Counted from the stretch's first letter, positions 19,499 to 29,427 are shown. The stretch: 64,000 nt of DNA from Ovoidimarina sp963698645 (GCA_963698645.1 CAVORP010000007.1:1-64000); one strand, 5' to 3'. Notes: a model not told the origin generated them from the sequence alone. Numbers and translations: made by a program.

Positions 19499-20185
19499 GA
19501 CGCGCTCCCGTGGAGGTTGCGCCCCGACATCTCAGCCGAAATCTGATACTTCCCCACAAACATGATACACTCGCATTCGTTACGACCCAATTCAGGGCTG
19601 GACGCAAAAACCGTCCGCTTACACGCCATGCATCCGGACTATTCCCAGCCGGCACAACATGGCAAAAACTGTGCTTTTCAGGATATCTTCAGGTCGTCGC
19701 TGTCTGATCGGAGCCCCAACTCCACAGGCCGAACCGGCCGAAAAACGACAATTCGATACCCCCTTCCTCACCTCAAGGGTCCAGACAATATGGCGTCGAG
19801 TCAACGTTAACCTTCGTTAAGGATTGGGTTCGATCCGTTATACACGTATAAGGCGAGCGCCTTGGAAGCAGTGGAAACGATTTGCCTGAAATTTACCCGA
19901 TTGTACGCGCGGCGGGATGTCGAGGAAGTTCAGGGCCCTAGCCGATTTGACGCTCTGGCAATGCGCCCGAAACCGACCAATGCGCGGGCCCCGCACGCAT
20001 CACGGACCCCTTGCCAGACATCGAAAGAACGCGGGCGGCACGGCATAGCCGCCGTCCGCAATCACATGACGGTGGGGAGAATCACCCCGGGCATTCCGGC
20101 CATTGTGCATCTCTGCGGGGGCATTGCGCAGCGCAGGCGCTTTTGGTTGACGGCGGGGTCAAGTGGCGTTCGCGCGGTGGATCAG
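19499..20185. other. intergenic control region of the polysaccharide operon
   Basis: No gene is supported in these 687 bases. The left part is AT-richer than the coding DNA and should contain the operon promoter. At 19807-19820 two TTAA boxes are separated by 6 bases, and at 19838-19851 lies the inverted repeat described separately. The right part is the decayed 5' flank of the AraC-type remnant. Confidence 0.5.
19838..19851. promoter_or_regulatory. inverted repeat TTATAC-AC-GTATAA
   Basis: Six-base arms with a two-base spacer form a perfect dyad about 340 bases upstream of the epimerase start. It looks like a repressor site, but no regulator gene is adjacent and no second copy was found. 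Confidence 0.4.
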
Positions 20186-20552
20186 ATGGACAACGGGGCG
20201 ACCTACCTGCAACTGCTGGTGACGCCGGGCTTCGACCTTGCGGCCAGCGTCTGTTTCACCGATCCGTTCCGCGTGTCGAACTTCCTGACCGGGCGCGATC
20301 TGGTCATGGTCTCGGCCAGCGGCACACCCGATTTCCACCACACGCCGGAGATCGGGGTGCAGTTGAAGATTTCGCAACGGCAGTTGGGCCGGTTGTTCAA
20401 GCAATACCTGGGCAAGTCGCCGGTCCTGTATTACCGCGATCTCCGGCTTTCAGACGCAGATGCATTTCAGCCGCGCCTATCGGGGGCGGTTCGGAATGCG
20501 GCCGATGCAGGACCGGGTCGCGGGCAGGCCACCCTTCAGGATGCCTGCCTGA
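20186..20552 (+). pseudogene. remnant of a GlxA-type AraC-family regulator
   Basis: Pieces of a DJ-1/PfpI-AraC (GlxA-type) regulator are fused with most of the protein missing. From the ATG at 20186 about 40 residues match the N-terminus (YLQLLVTPGFDLAASVCFTD). The sequence then jumps to part of the C-terminal DNA-binding domain (KISQRQLGRLFKQYLGKSP, YYRDLRL), loses the segment joining the two helix-turn-helix units, and resumes in a shifted frame with MHFSRAYRGRFGMRPMQD before a stop. Intact members are about 320 residues; roughly 110 remain here. Such regulators often sit beside betaine, carnitine or BKACE genes, which fits the convergent BKACE gene 14 bases away. Unlike the single-base breaks elsewhere, these are large deletions and look like true decay. 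Confidence 0.75.
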
Positions 20553-20565
20553 GCGTGAGGCGGAG

Positions 20566-21499
20566 CTAGAAGCCCACCTGATCGCCGCCCTTGAGCGCCA
20601 GACGCGCGCGTGCCTCGGCGGGTGTGGCGACTGTCAGGCCCAAATTTCTCGATGATCTCGCGGATCCGACGCACCTGTTGGGCGTTCGAGGTCGCAAGCT
20701 CGCCCCGGCCGATATAGAGGCTGTCCTCGAGCCCGACGCGGAGGTTGCCGCCCAGAAGTGCCGCCTGGGTCGCCATGGGCATCTGGTGACGGCCCGCCCC
20801 CAGCACCGACCATTCGTAGTTCTCGGGTCCGAACAGCTTGTCGGCGATCCGGTGCATGTGCTGCAGGTTCTCGAGATCCGCGCCCGCGCCGCCGAGGATG
20901 CCAAGCACGAACTGGATGAAGAAGGGCGGCTTGATCAGGCCCTGATCGACGAACCACTTGACGTTGTAGAGATGGCCGAGGTCGTAGCACTCGAACTCGA
21001 ACTTCGTGCCATGCGCCTCGCCCAGGTTCTTCAGCGCGTATTCGATCGTGGCGAAGGTGTTGGGGAAGATGAAATCGCGGGTCATGCCGAGGAATTCGGG
21101 TTCCCAGTCGAATTTCCAGTCGTCGTATTTCTCGAGCAGGGGGAAGATGCCGAAGTTCATCGACCCCATGTTGAGCGAGGCCATTTCCGGGCTTGCGGTG
21201 GTCGCGGCCAGAAGGCGCTCGTCCATGGTCATGCCAAGCCCGGCACCGGTGGAGACGTTGATCACCGCATCGGTGGATTGCTTGATGACCGGCAGGAACT
21301 TGTTGAACGTCTCGGGCCGCGGATCGGGTTTTCCGGTCTCGGGATCGCGGGCATGAAGGTGGATGATCGACGCGCCCGCTTCCGCGGCCTCGATGCTTGC
21401 GGTGGCGATTTCCGAAGGCGTGATGGGCAGGTGAGGCGACATGGTGGGCGTATGGATGCCGCCGGTGGGGGCGCAGGTGATGATGACGGATTTGGACAT
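20566..21499 (-). CDS. beta-keto acid cleavage enzyme (BKACE/DUF849; frame broken near the end)
   Basis: A BKACE-family, zinc-dependent condensing enzyme that splits a beta-keto acid with acetyl-CoA to acetoacetate and a new CoA ester; 3-keto-5-aminohexanoate and dehydrocarnitine are known substrates of relatives. Visible motifs are the zinc-binding HLHARDP (residues 47-53), the NVSTGAG segment, and the family's second metal-site region NMGSMNFG. One extra base near 20640 hides the last 20 residues; corrected, the protein ends ARLALKGGDQVGF at 310 residues, normal length. The neighbouring AraC-type remnant suggests past dedicated regulation. The start follows a clear gap of 150 bases from the divergent rhodanese gene. 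The substrate cannot be named from sequence alone. Confidence 0.85.
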
Positions 21500-21648
21500 G
21501 CGGGATCGCCTTCGACCTTGGGGTTCCGGGGCACCCTAGGCAGCGCCCCCTGCCCTGTCATCCCCGATCTGCGCGGTTTCGGCTTTCGTCCGGCTTCGGG
21601 CGTGCTAAGACGTGGAAAACATTGCCGCAGTACCGAAGGGACCACCCC

Positions 21649-22051
21649 ATGGCCAAACTCAAGATGTCCTCGGCCGAGATGGTCCAGGCCGCCCGCGCCC
21701 GGATCGCGGAGGTCGAGACGCCGGACCTGATCGCACGGCTGGGCGACCCCGATCTGGTGGTGGTGGATATCCGCGATGTGCGCGAGCGGCAGCGATCGGG
21801 CTTCATCCCCGGCAGCTTTCACGCACCGCGCGGGATGATCGAGTTCTGGGTCGATCCCGACAGCCCCTATTTCAAGGACATCTTCGGACAGGACAAGTCA
21901 GTTCGTCTTTCACTGTGCCTCGGGGTGGCGGTCGGCGCTGACCGTCGCCACGCTTCAGGATATGGGGTTCGACGCCGCCCATCTTCGCGAAGGGTTTTCG
22001 ACATGGGAGAAGCAGGGCGGGCCGGTGGCCTTCCCCGAAGAGAAGGCCTGA
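21649..22051 (+). CDS. rhodanese-like sulfurtransferase (frame broken once)
   Basis: A single rhodanese domain of about 133 residues once the extra base at 21900 is removed. The N-terminal signature is VVVDIRDVRERQRSGFIPGS and the active-site loop is HCASGWRS, with the catalytic cysteine followed by the ASGWRS ring that cradles persulfide sulfur. The protein moves sulfane sulfur in the cytoplasm. It converges on fdsA with 12 bases between stop codons. Formate dehydrogenases need a sulfurtransferase (FdhD) to sulfurate the molybdenum cofactor, and no fdhD/fdsC is present here, so a role in Fds maturation is conceivable but unsupported. Confidence 0.82.
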
Positions 22052-22063
22052 CCCGCCCCGTCA

Positions 22064-24827
22064 TCATTCCGCCGCGACCGGTTTCGCCTTTTCGACCCGG
22101 AGCGCCGAGAACTTGAACTCGGGGATCTTGCCATAGGGGTCGAGCGCCGCGTTGGTCAGGATATTCGCCGCGGCTTCGACATAGGCAAACGGCAGGAAGA
22201 CGTTCCGCTCGGCCACCGCGCGGTCGGCGCGAACCATCACCGTGACGCTGCCGCGCCGGGTGGTGAGCTGGACGTAGTCGCCCGGCGCGATGCCCATTTC
22301 CCGCAAGGTGCGTGGGTGCATCGAACAGTTGGCTTCGGGCTCGACCGTATCCAGCACGTTGGAGCGCCGCGTCATCGACCCGGTATGCCAGTGCTCGAGC
22401 TGCCGCCCGGTGATCAGCACGAAGGGATAGTCCGCATCCGGAACCTCGTCGGGCGGAAGCACGTTCGCCGGCGTGAAGCGCGCACGTCCTTCGGGGCGCG
22501 GGAAGCCGTCGCCGAAGACGATGGGCTGGCCCGGATCCTCGGGGCTGAGCGAGGGATAGGTGACGGCGGTCTTCTCCAGCCGCTCCCACGTGATGTTGTC
22601 GAGCGAGGGCATGTTGATCTTCATCTCCGCAAAGACCTCGCGCGGGTGGGAATAGGACCAGTCGAGCCCAAGGCGTTTCGCCAGTTCGACCTCGATCCAC
22701 CAGTCCTCCTTCGCCTCGCCCGGGGGCGGGACGACCGGGCGGCCCATCTGGACCTGACGGTTGGTGTTGGTCACGGTGCCCGATTTCTCGGCCCAGGCCG
22801 AGGCCGGCAGGATCACGTCGGCATAGTTCGCCGTCTCGGTCAGGAAGATGTCCTGCACCACGAGGTGATCGAGCTTGGCCAGCGCATCCCGGGCGTGCTC
22901 GCACGTCAGGGTCGGACATGGCCGGGTTTTCGCCGAGGATATACATGCCGCGGATATCGCCCGCTTCGATCGCATGCATGATCTCGACCACGGTCAGGCC
23001 CTTCTGGTTCGAGAAGTCGCCGGATTTCCAGACCTCGGTGAAGGCCGAACGCACGCCGTCGTCGGTGACGCTTTGATAGTCCGGCAGGAACATCGGGATC
23101 AGGCCCGCGTCGGATGCGCCCTGCACGTTGTTCTGACCGCGCAGCGGGTGCAGGCCCGCGCCCGGGCGGCCCACCTGACCGGTCATCAGCGCGAGGCTGA
23201 TGAGGCAGCGGGAATTGTCGGTGCCGTGGATATGCTGGCTGATGCCCATGCCCCAGAAGATCATCCCGGCCTTGGCGCCGGCGAAGGTGCGGGCGACGTC
23301 GCGCAGGACCTCGGCCTCGATGCCGCAGACGGCGGCCATCTTTTCGGGCGGGAAGCCCTTGAGATGGGCCTTCATCGCCGGCCAGTTCTCGGTGAATGCC
23401 TCGATATACTGCTGGTCGTAGAGTTCCTCTTCGACGATCACATGCATGATCGCGTTGAGCATCGAGACATCCGCGCCCGGCTTGAACTGCAGCATGTGGG
23501 AGGCGTGGCGTTTGAGACCCTGCCCGCGCGGATCCATCACGATGAGCTTGCCGCCGCGTTTCGCGAATTGCTTGAAATAGGTGGCGGCGACCGGGTGGTT
23601 CTCGGTCGGGTTGGCACCGATCACGATCGCCACGTCGGAATGTTCGATCTGGTTGAAGGTGGCGGTCACGGCACCCGAGCCCACGTTTTCCAGAAGCGCC
23701 GCGACCGAAGAGGCGTGGCAGAGCCGGGTGCAGTGGTCGACGTTGTTGTGACCAAAGCCCTGACGGATCAGTTTCTGGAACAGGTAGGCCTCTTCGTTCG
23801 AGCATTTGGCCGAGCCGAAGCCGGCGACATAGGTGCCTTTCTGCGCGCGCAGATCCGACAGGCCCTTGGCAGCGGCATCGAGCGCCTCGTCCCAGGTCGC
23901 CTCGCGGAAATGGGTGGAGAGGTTCGCCGGATCGACGTTCAGCCCCTTGGCGGGCGCATCGTCGCGCCGGATCAGCGGTTTGGTGAGCCGGTGCGGGTGA
24001 TCGATATAGTCGAAGCCGAAGCGGCCCTTGACGCAAAGCCGGTTCTCGTTCGCGGGGCCGTCGATCCCTTCGACATACTTGATCTTGTTGTCCTTGATCT
24101 TGAACGACAACTGGCAGCCGACGCCGCAATAGGGGCAGACGCTTTCGACCTCGCGGTCGTAATCCTTGCTGTCGCCCTGCTGCTGGTCGTCGAGGACGGT
24201 GGCGGGCATGAGCGCGCCGGTCGGACAGGCCTGAACGCATTCGCCGCAGGCAACGCAGGTGCTGTCGCCCATCGGATCGTCCTGATCGAAGACGATCTTG
24301 GCGTCGCGGCCACGGCCGGCCATGCCGATGACGTCGTTGACCTGAACCTCGCGGCAGGCGCGGACGCAGAGATTGCAGTGGATGCAGGCATCGAGATTGA
24401 CGCGCATCGCCACGTGGCTGTCGTCGAGAAGCGGTACGCGGGGTTGTTCGATGGCCGGAAACCGGCTTTCGGAGACCCCGTTCAGCGCGGCCATGTCCCA
24501 GAAATGCGAGGAGGCGTCATGCGCCTTTTCCGGCTGGTCGGCGGCAAGAAGCTCCACCACCAGCTTGCGCGATTTCTCGGCCCGGTCGGTGTCGGTCTTG
24601 ACCACCATGCCCTCGGCCACGGGCCGGATGCAGGAGGCCACGAGCGTGCGCTCGCCCTCGACCTCGACCATGCAGGCGCGGCAGTTGCCGTCGGGGCGGT
24701 AGCCCGTTGCCGGCTTGTGGCAGAGATGCGGGATGACAAGGCCGCGGCCATTGGCAGCCTCCCAGATGGTCATGCCTTCGGGGACGGTGACGTCCTTGCC
24801 GTTCAGGGTGAAAGTGATCTGGGTCAC
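22064..24827 (-). CDS. fdsA: NAD-dependent formate dehydrogenase, alpha subunit (frame broken once)
   Basis: The catalytic molybdopterin subunit that oxidises formate to CO2, about 920 residues after removal of one extra base near 22903. Domains in order: [2Fe-2S] ferredoxin (1-80), NuoG-type cysteine/histidine cluster, two [4Fe-4S] motifs (CIHCNLCVRAC and CVACGECVQAC), the CPYCGVGC cluster of the molybdopterin domain, the bis-MGD domain with HCTRLCHASS carrying the active-site cysteine, and the C-terminal dinucleotide-binding domain. It is cysteine-, not selenocysteine-, dependent. It follows the fdsG-fdsB fusion by 18 bases in the same operon. The usual accessory genes fdsC and fdsD are not downstream. 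Confidence 0.95.
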
Positions 24828-24845
24828 GCTTGCGATCCGTCCATC

Positions 24846-26538
24846 TCAGATCTCCTCGCCAAAATGTTTCATCACCAGCCGGATCGGGTTCGGCGCCGCC
24901 TGCCCCAGACCGCAGATCGAGGCATCGGCCATCACCGTGCAGAGGTCCTCGAGCAGGTCCTGATCCCAGTGGTCGGCCTGCATCAGCTTGACCGCCTTTT
25001 CGCAGCCGGCGCGGCAGGGCGTGCACTGGCCGCAGCTTTCATCCTCGAAGAACTTGAGCATGTTGAGCGCGGCATCCCGGGCGCGGTCCTTGTCGGACAG
25101 AACCACGACCGCCGCCGACCCGATGAAGGTGCCATGGGGTTGCAGCGTGTCGAAATCGAGCGGGATGTCATCCATCGAGGCGGGCAGAAGGCCAGAGGAC
25201 GGTCCGCCCGGCTGGTAGGCCTTGAAGCTGTGGCCCGTGGCCATGCCGCCCGCGGCCGCGATGATATCGACGATCGTGGAGCCCGCAGGCAGGAGGTAGA
25301 CGCCCGGCTTGGCCACGCGGCCCGAAACCGAATAGCTGCGCAGGCCGATGCGACCGTTCTTCTCGGTCGTGTTCAGGCATTCAGGCCCGTCGCGACAGAT
25401 CTTGGCCACCCAGTAGAGCGTTTCGACGTTATGGACGAGAGTCGGGCGGTCGAAGATGCCGACCTGGGCGACGAAGGGCGGGCGGTGGCGCGGCAGGCCG
25501 CGCTTGCCCTCGATCGATTCGATCATCGCGCTCTCCTCGCCGCAGATATAGGCGCCGGCGCCGCGGCGCAGGTCGATATATCCCGGTGCGACAAGGCCCG
25601 CCGCCTCCAGCGCCGCGATTTCGCGCCGCAGGATTTCAAGCACGGCGGGGTATTCGTCGCGCATGTAGATGAAGCAGGTTTCGGCCTCGACCGCCCAGGC
25701 GGCGATCAGCATGCCTTCGAGGAAGAGATGCGGCGTGCGTTCGAGATAGTAGCGGTCCTTGAACGTGCCCGGTTCGCCCTCGTCGCCGTTCACCGCAAGA
25801 TAGCGCGGGCCGGGATTGGCGCGGACGAAGCCCCATTTCTTGCCGGACGGGAACCCGGCCCCGCCGAGGCCGCGCAGGCCGCTGGCCAGGATCGTCTCCT
25901 GCACCGCTTCCCAGTCGCCATCGCCGCGCAGCTTTTCAAGCGCGGCATAGCCGCCCGCCGCGCGGTAGGCATCGAAGGTCTCGTAGTCGGGCATGTCGGC
26001 GTGGGTGTGACCGGCGGCAATCGCCGCCTGCACCTTTTCCGGCGTCGCGTGGTCGATATGGTGATGGCCCAGTTCCAGCACCGGCGCGGTGTCGCAGCGG
26101 CCCATGCAGGGCGCGCGCAGACACGCGGACCTGGGCCGGGTCGAGCCCGTCGGTCAGCGCCTTCTGCAGCGCCTCGGCCCCGGCCAGTTCGCAGGACAGG
26201 CTGTCGCAGACCCGGATCGTGAGCGCGGGCGGCGGTGTCTCGCCCTCGCCGGTCACGTCGAAATGGGCATAGAAGGTCGCGACCTCGTAGACCTCGGTCT
26301 GGGCCAGCCGCATCTCGTCGGCCAGCGCCGCGATATGGGCCGCCGAGAGATGGCCGTGGGCGTCCTGGATCAGGTGCAGGAATTCGATCAGCAGATCGCG
26401 GCGGCGCGGCCTGTCGCCCAGAAGCGCGCGGACCTCGGCCTGTGCCGTGTCATCCACCTGCCGGCCCTTGGTCGTGCGCCGGCTCTTGCCGGTGCCCTTC
26501 TTTTTCCAGATGCCTTTTTGATCGTCGAGTGGTGCCAT
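24846..26538 (-). CDS. formate dehydrogenase gamma-beta fusion (FdsG-FdsB; frame broken once)
   Basis: After removing one extra base near 26118 this is a single reading frame of about 563 residues that joins a NuoE-like domain (FdsG) to a NuoF-like domain (FdsB). The NuoE part binds a [2Fe-2S] cluster through CDSLSC and CMGRC. The NuoF part has the FMN/NADH site (GLGGAGFPSGKKW and GDEGEPGTF) and the C-terminal [4Fe-4S] motif SCGQCTPCRAGC. The unit passes electrons from FdsA to NAD+. The frame break lies inside the second NuoE cysteine pair rather than between domains, so a real gene boundary there is excluded. GGAGG precedes the ATG at 26538. In Rhodobacter capsulatus the two subunits are separate genes. 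Confidence 0.88.
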
Positions 26539-26651
26539 GGGATCCTCCGAGTTCGGCCCATGCTGCATTCAGAAAATCATATCGTCAAATTCGGATTTCC
26601 GATAGCGTGATAGTTTCCTGTTATGGCGCGCCGGGGCAGATTTCAGACAGC

Positions 26652-26681
26652 AAAACGGCCCGCGCGGAAAGCGCGGGCCGT
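26652..26681 (-). terminator. terminator between sucD and the fds operon
   Basis: ACGGCCCGCGC pairs with GCGCGGGCCGT around a GGAAA loop; on the minus strand the stem is followed by TTTT. It lies 45 bases past the sucD stop and separates the hydrolase-sucCD transcript from fdsGB-fdsA. Confidence 0.9.
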
Positions 26682-26726
26682 TCCTGTCTTACACCGCTGC
26701 CTGCGGCGCCGGGGCGGAAGAGGCGC

Positions 26727-27629
26727 CTAGGCCCCCAGAAGATCGACGAGCGTTTCACCCAGCTTGGCCGGTGAGGGCGAAACCCGGATCCCGGCGGATT
26801 GCATCGCCTCGATCTTGTCTTCGGCGCCGCCCTTGCCGCCCGAGATGACCGCGCCCGCATGGCCCATGGTCCGGCCCGGAGGGGCGGTGCGGCCCGCGAT
26901 GAAGCCCACGGTGGGTTTCGAGCGTCCGCGTTTCGCCTCGTCTTTCAGGAATTGCGCCGCATCCTCTTCCGCCGAGCCGCCGATTTCACCGATCATGATG
27001 ATCGATTTGGTGTCGGGATCGGCAAGGAACATCTCGAGGATGTCTATGAATTCGGTGCCCTTCACCGGGTCGCCGCCGATGCCCACCGCCGTTGTCTGGC
27101 CCAGCCCCGCCATGGAGGTTTGGAACACCGCCTCGTAGGTCAGGGTGCCGGAGCGCGACAGGACGCCGACCGAGCCCTTGCGGAAGATCGAGCCGGGCAT
27201 GATTCCGATCTTGCACTGTTCCGGCGTCAGAAGACCGGGGCAGTTCGGCCCGATCAGGCGGCTGGAGGAAGCATCCAGCTTTTCCTTGACGCGCACCATG
27301 TCGAGAACCGGCACGCCCTCGGTGATGCAGGTGATCAGGTCGATGCCGGCGTCGATCGCCTCTTCGATCGCGGCGGCTGCGCCTGCGGGGGGAACATAGA
27401 TCACGCTGGCCGTCGCGCCGGTGGCCGCCTTGGCCTCGGCCACGCTGGCATAGATGGGAAGCGTTTCGCCGTTCGATCCGGTCCAGTTGGTGCCGCCCTT
27501 CTTGGGGTGCGTGCCCGCGACCATCTTTGTGCCGTGATAGGCCAGCGCCTGTTCCGTGTGGAACGTGCCGGTCTTGCCGGTCAGGCCCTGCACGATGATC
27601 TTTGTGTTGCTGTCGATGAGAATGGACAT
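26727..27629 (-). CDS. sucD: succinyl-CoA ligase (ADP/GDP-forming), alpha subunit
   Basis: A 300-residue intact alpha subunit with the CoA-binding domain start VQGLTGKTGTFHTEQ, the segment GPNCPGLLTPEQCKIG, and the phospho-histidine loop GRTAPPGRTMGHAGA. With SucC it interconverts succinate, CoA and ATP with succinyl-CoA. The N-terminal region (HGTKMVAGTHPKKGGTNW) is unlike the usual TCA-cycle SucD of Rhodobacterales, so this is probably a second copy. It is 3 bases after sucC and closes the hydrolase-sucC-sucD operon, whose promoter region contains GntR-type sites shared with oxc. A role in supplying succinyl-CoA to Frc is inferred; malate-CoA or another C4 ligase activity is possible. Confidence 0.9.
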   Translation of the reverse strand: MSILIDSNTKIIVQGLTGKTGTFHTEQALAYHGTKMVAGTHPKKGGTNWTGSNGETLPIYASVAEAKAATGATASVIYVPPAGAAAAIEEAIDAGIDLITCITEGVPVLDMVRVKEKLDASSSRLIGPNCPGLLTPEQCKIGIMPGSIFRKGSVGVLSRSGTLTYEAVFQTSMAGLGQTTAVGIGGDPVKGTEFIDILEMFLADPDTKSIIMIGEIGGSAEEDAAQFLKDEAKRGRSKPTVGFIAGRTAPPGRTMGHAGAVISGGKGGAEDKIEAMQSAGIRVSPSPAKLGETLVDLLGA

Positions 27630-27632
27630 GCC

Positions 27633-28826
27633 TTACCCCTTCACGGCTTTGACAATTTTCTGGGCGGCGTCGTCCAGATCATCGGCGGCGATCACGTTGA
27701 GCCCGCTTTCGTTGATGATCTTCTTGCCTTCCTCGACCTTGGTGCCTTCGAGGCGCACAACCAGCGGCACCTTGAGGCCCACATCGCGGACCGCCGTCAC
27801 CACGCCCTCGGCGATCACGTCGCAGCGCATGATGCCGCCGAAGATGTTCACGAGGATGCCTTTGACCTGGGGGTCGGTGGTGATGATCTTGAAGGCGGCC
27901 GTGACCTTTTCGGTGGTGGCGCCGCCGCCCACGTCAAGGAAGTTGGCGGGTTCGGCGCCGTAGAGCTTGATGATGTCCATCGTCGCCATGGCAAGGCCCG
28001 CGCCGTTGACCATGCAGCCGATCTCGCCGTCGAGGGCGATATAGGCGAGGTCGTATTTCGACGCTTCGATTTCCTTGGCGTCCTCTTCGGTCTCGTCGCG
28101 GTATTCCATGATGTCGGGGTGCCGGAACAGCGCGTTGTTGTCGAAGGACACTTTCGCATCGAGCACCTGGATGTCGTTCGACTTGGTGACGATCAGCGGA
28201 TTGATTTCCAGAAGGCTCATGTCCTTCTCGGTGAAGGCCTTGTAGAGCGCCTTGAACAGATCCATCCCCTGTTCGCGGGCGGTCCCGGTCAGGCCGTATG
28301 CATCGGCCAGTTTGGCCGCATCCGCATCGGTCACGCCGGTGGACGCGGTGATGCCGATCGTGTGGATCAGTTCGGGGGTCTCTTCGGCGACCGCCTCGAT
28401 ATCCATGCCGCCCTCGGTCGAGGCGACGAAGGAGGTCTTGCCGGATTCGCGGTCGACGAGGATCGACAGGTAGAGTTCGCGGTCGATATCCGCGCCATCC
28501 TCGATATAGAGGCGGTTGACCTGCTTGCCGGCCGGGCCGGTCTGCTGGGTCACGAGCGTGTTGCCGAACATCTCGCGGATATTGGCAAGGGCCTCGTCGG
28601 CCGAGAACGAGACACGCACGCCGCCCTTGGCGTCGGGTCCGAGTTCAAGGAACTTGCCCTTGCCGCGACCGCCCGCGTGGATCTGGCTCTTGACGACCCA
28701 GACCGGGCCGCTGAGCGCGCCGACCGCCGCCTCGGCCTGATCGAGGTCGGTGATGGCGACACCTTTGGCGACCGGTGCGCCGAACCCCTTCAGGACCTCC
28801 TTGGCCTGATGCTCGTGGATATTCAT
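27633..28826 (-). CDS. sucC: succinyl-CoA ligase, beta subunit
   Basis: A 397-residue intact beta subunit. The ATP-grasp domain opens with MNIHEHQAKEVLKGFG and the nucleotide loop VVKSQIHAGGRGKGKF; the C-terminal domain carries FLDVGGGATTEKV and the power-helix region NIFGGIMRCDVIAEGV. Length and motifs match SucC. It follows the isochorismatase-fold gene by 22 bases and precedes sucD by 3, with no other TCA-cycle genes (mdh, sucA, sucB, sdh) nearby as would be expected for the housekeeping copy. That placement, and shared operators with oxc, argue for a pathway-specific pair. Confidence 0.93.
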   Translation of the reverse strand: MNIHEHQAKEVLKGFGAPVAKGVAITDLDQAEAAVGALSGPVWVVKSQIHAGGRGKGKFLELGPDAKGGVRVSFSADEALANIREMFGNTLVTQQTGPAGKQVNRLYIEDGADIDRELYLSILVDRESGKTSFVASTEGGMDIEAVAEETPELIHTIGITASTGVTDADAAKLADAYGLTGTAREQGMDLFKALYKAFTEKDMSLLEINPLIVTKSNDIQVLDAKVSFDNNALFRHPDIMEYRDETEEDAKEIEASKYDLAYIALDGEIGCMVNGAGLAMATMDIIKLYGAEPANFLDVGGGATTEKVTAAFKIITTDPQVKGILVNIFGGIMRCDVIAEGVVTAVRDVGLKVPLVVRLEGTKVEEGKKIINESGLNVIAADDLDDAAQKIVKAVKG

Positions 28827-28848
28827 CTGAGTCTCCCTGTTATTGCCC

Positions 28849-29391
28849 TTACTTCAGCAGCGGCAACATTTCCTTGAATGTCTGCGTTCCAGCCTCGCCC
28901 AGCCATTCGAACACCACCATCTCGGTGGTCACGACACTGACCCCGCCGGCGCTGAGCCGGGCAAGGCAGGCCTGTTCGCTTTCGATCGTGCGCGATGCCG
29001 TGGCATCGGACACCACAAACACGTCAAAGCCCGCCTCGACAAGACTTGCCGCGGTCTGTACGACGCAAATATGGGCCTCCATCCCGGCCAGCACGGCCTG
29101 ACGGCGGCCCAGCGCGCGGAAGGCGCTGTTGAAGTCTTTGTCCTCCATGCAGGAAAAGTGCATCTTGGGCAGGACCTTGCTGTCGCCGGCGGCCTGAAGG
29201 ATCTCGGGGATCGTGTGACCGAGACCCTTTGGATACTGTTCTGTCAAAAGCGCCGGCACGCCGGTCTTGCTTGCGGCGTTCAGAAGAAGACGGGCGTTTC
29301 GGATGGTTCGGGCAGGCGCCTGCATCGCAGGAACGAGGCGCTCCTGAATGTCGATCACGACAAGCGCGGAATCATTTGCGCGTATAAGCAC
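28849..29391 (-). CDS. isochorismatase-fold cysteine hydrolase
   Basis: A 180-residue cysteine hydrolase of the isochorismatase/nicotinamidase superfamily. The catalytic triad is visible as Asp in VVIDIQERL (residue 14), Lys in LPKMHFSC, and Cys in GMEAHICVVQT, preceded by the family's non-proline cis-peptide region. Members hydrolyse amides such as nicotinamide, maleamate, biuret or carbamoylated compounds. The gene is the first of the operon that continues into sucCD, and the TGTGGTATACCACA palindrome lies 37 bases upstream. In an oxalate regulon, oxamate or another oxalate amide would be a sensible substrate; this is speculation. The closest subgroup (YcaC-like) has no agreed natural substrate. 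Confidence 0.85.
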   Translation of the reverse strand: MLIRANDSALVVIDIQERLVPAMQAPARTIRNARLLLNAASKTGVPALLTEQYPKGLGHTIPEILQAAGDSKVLPKMHFSCMEDKDFNSAFRALGRRQAVLAGMEAHICVVQTAASLVEAGFDVFVVSDATASRTIESEQACLARLSAGGVSVVTTEMVVFEWLGEAGTQTFKEMLPLLK

Positions 29392-29427
29392 GTGCTGCTC
29401 CTCCCCGGGGCGCGACTGGTAGTTGTA

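Noticed and set aside
19807..19820. CtrA binding site
   Set aside because: The two TTAA boxes are 6 bases apart, not 7, and no second site was found; kept only as a weak dyad note.
19822..19836. GGGTTCGATCC-like T-arm of a tRNA
   Set aside because: No matching acceptor stem, anticodon arm or CCA-proximal pairing around it.
22875..26222. 1115-codon open frame on the plus strand opposite fdsA and fdsGB
   Set aside because: It is the antisense shadow of two certain genes in high-GC DNA; no start signal, no domain, repetitive composition.
26799..28877. 692-codon open frame opposite sucCD
   Set aside because: Antisense shadow of sucD and sucC with no recognisable motif.
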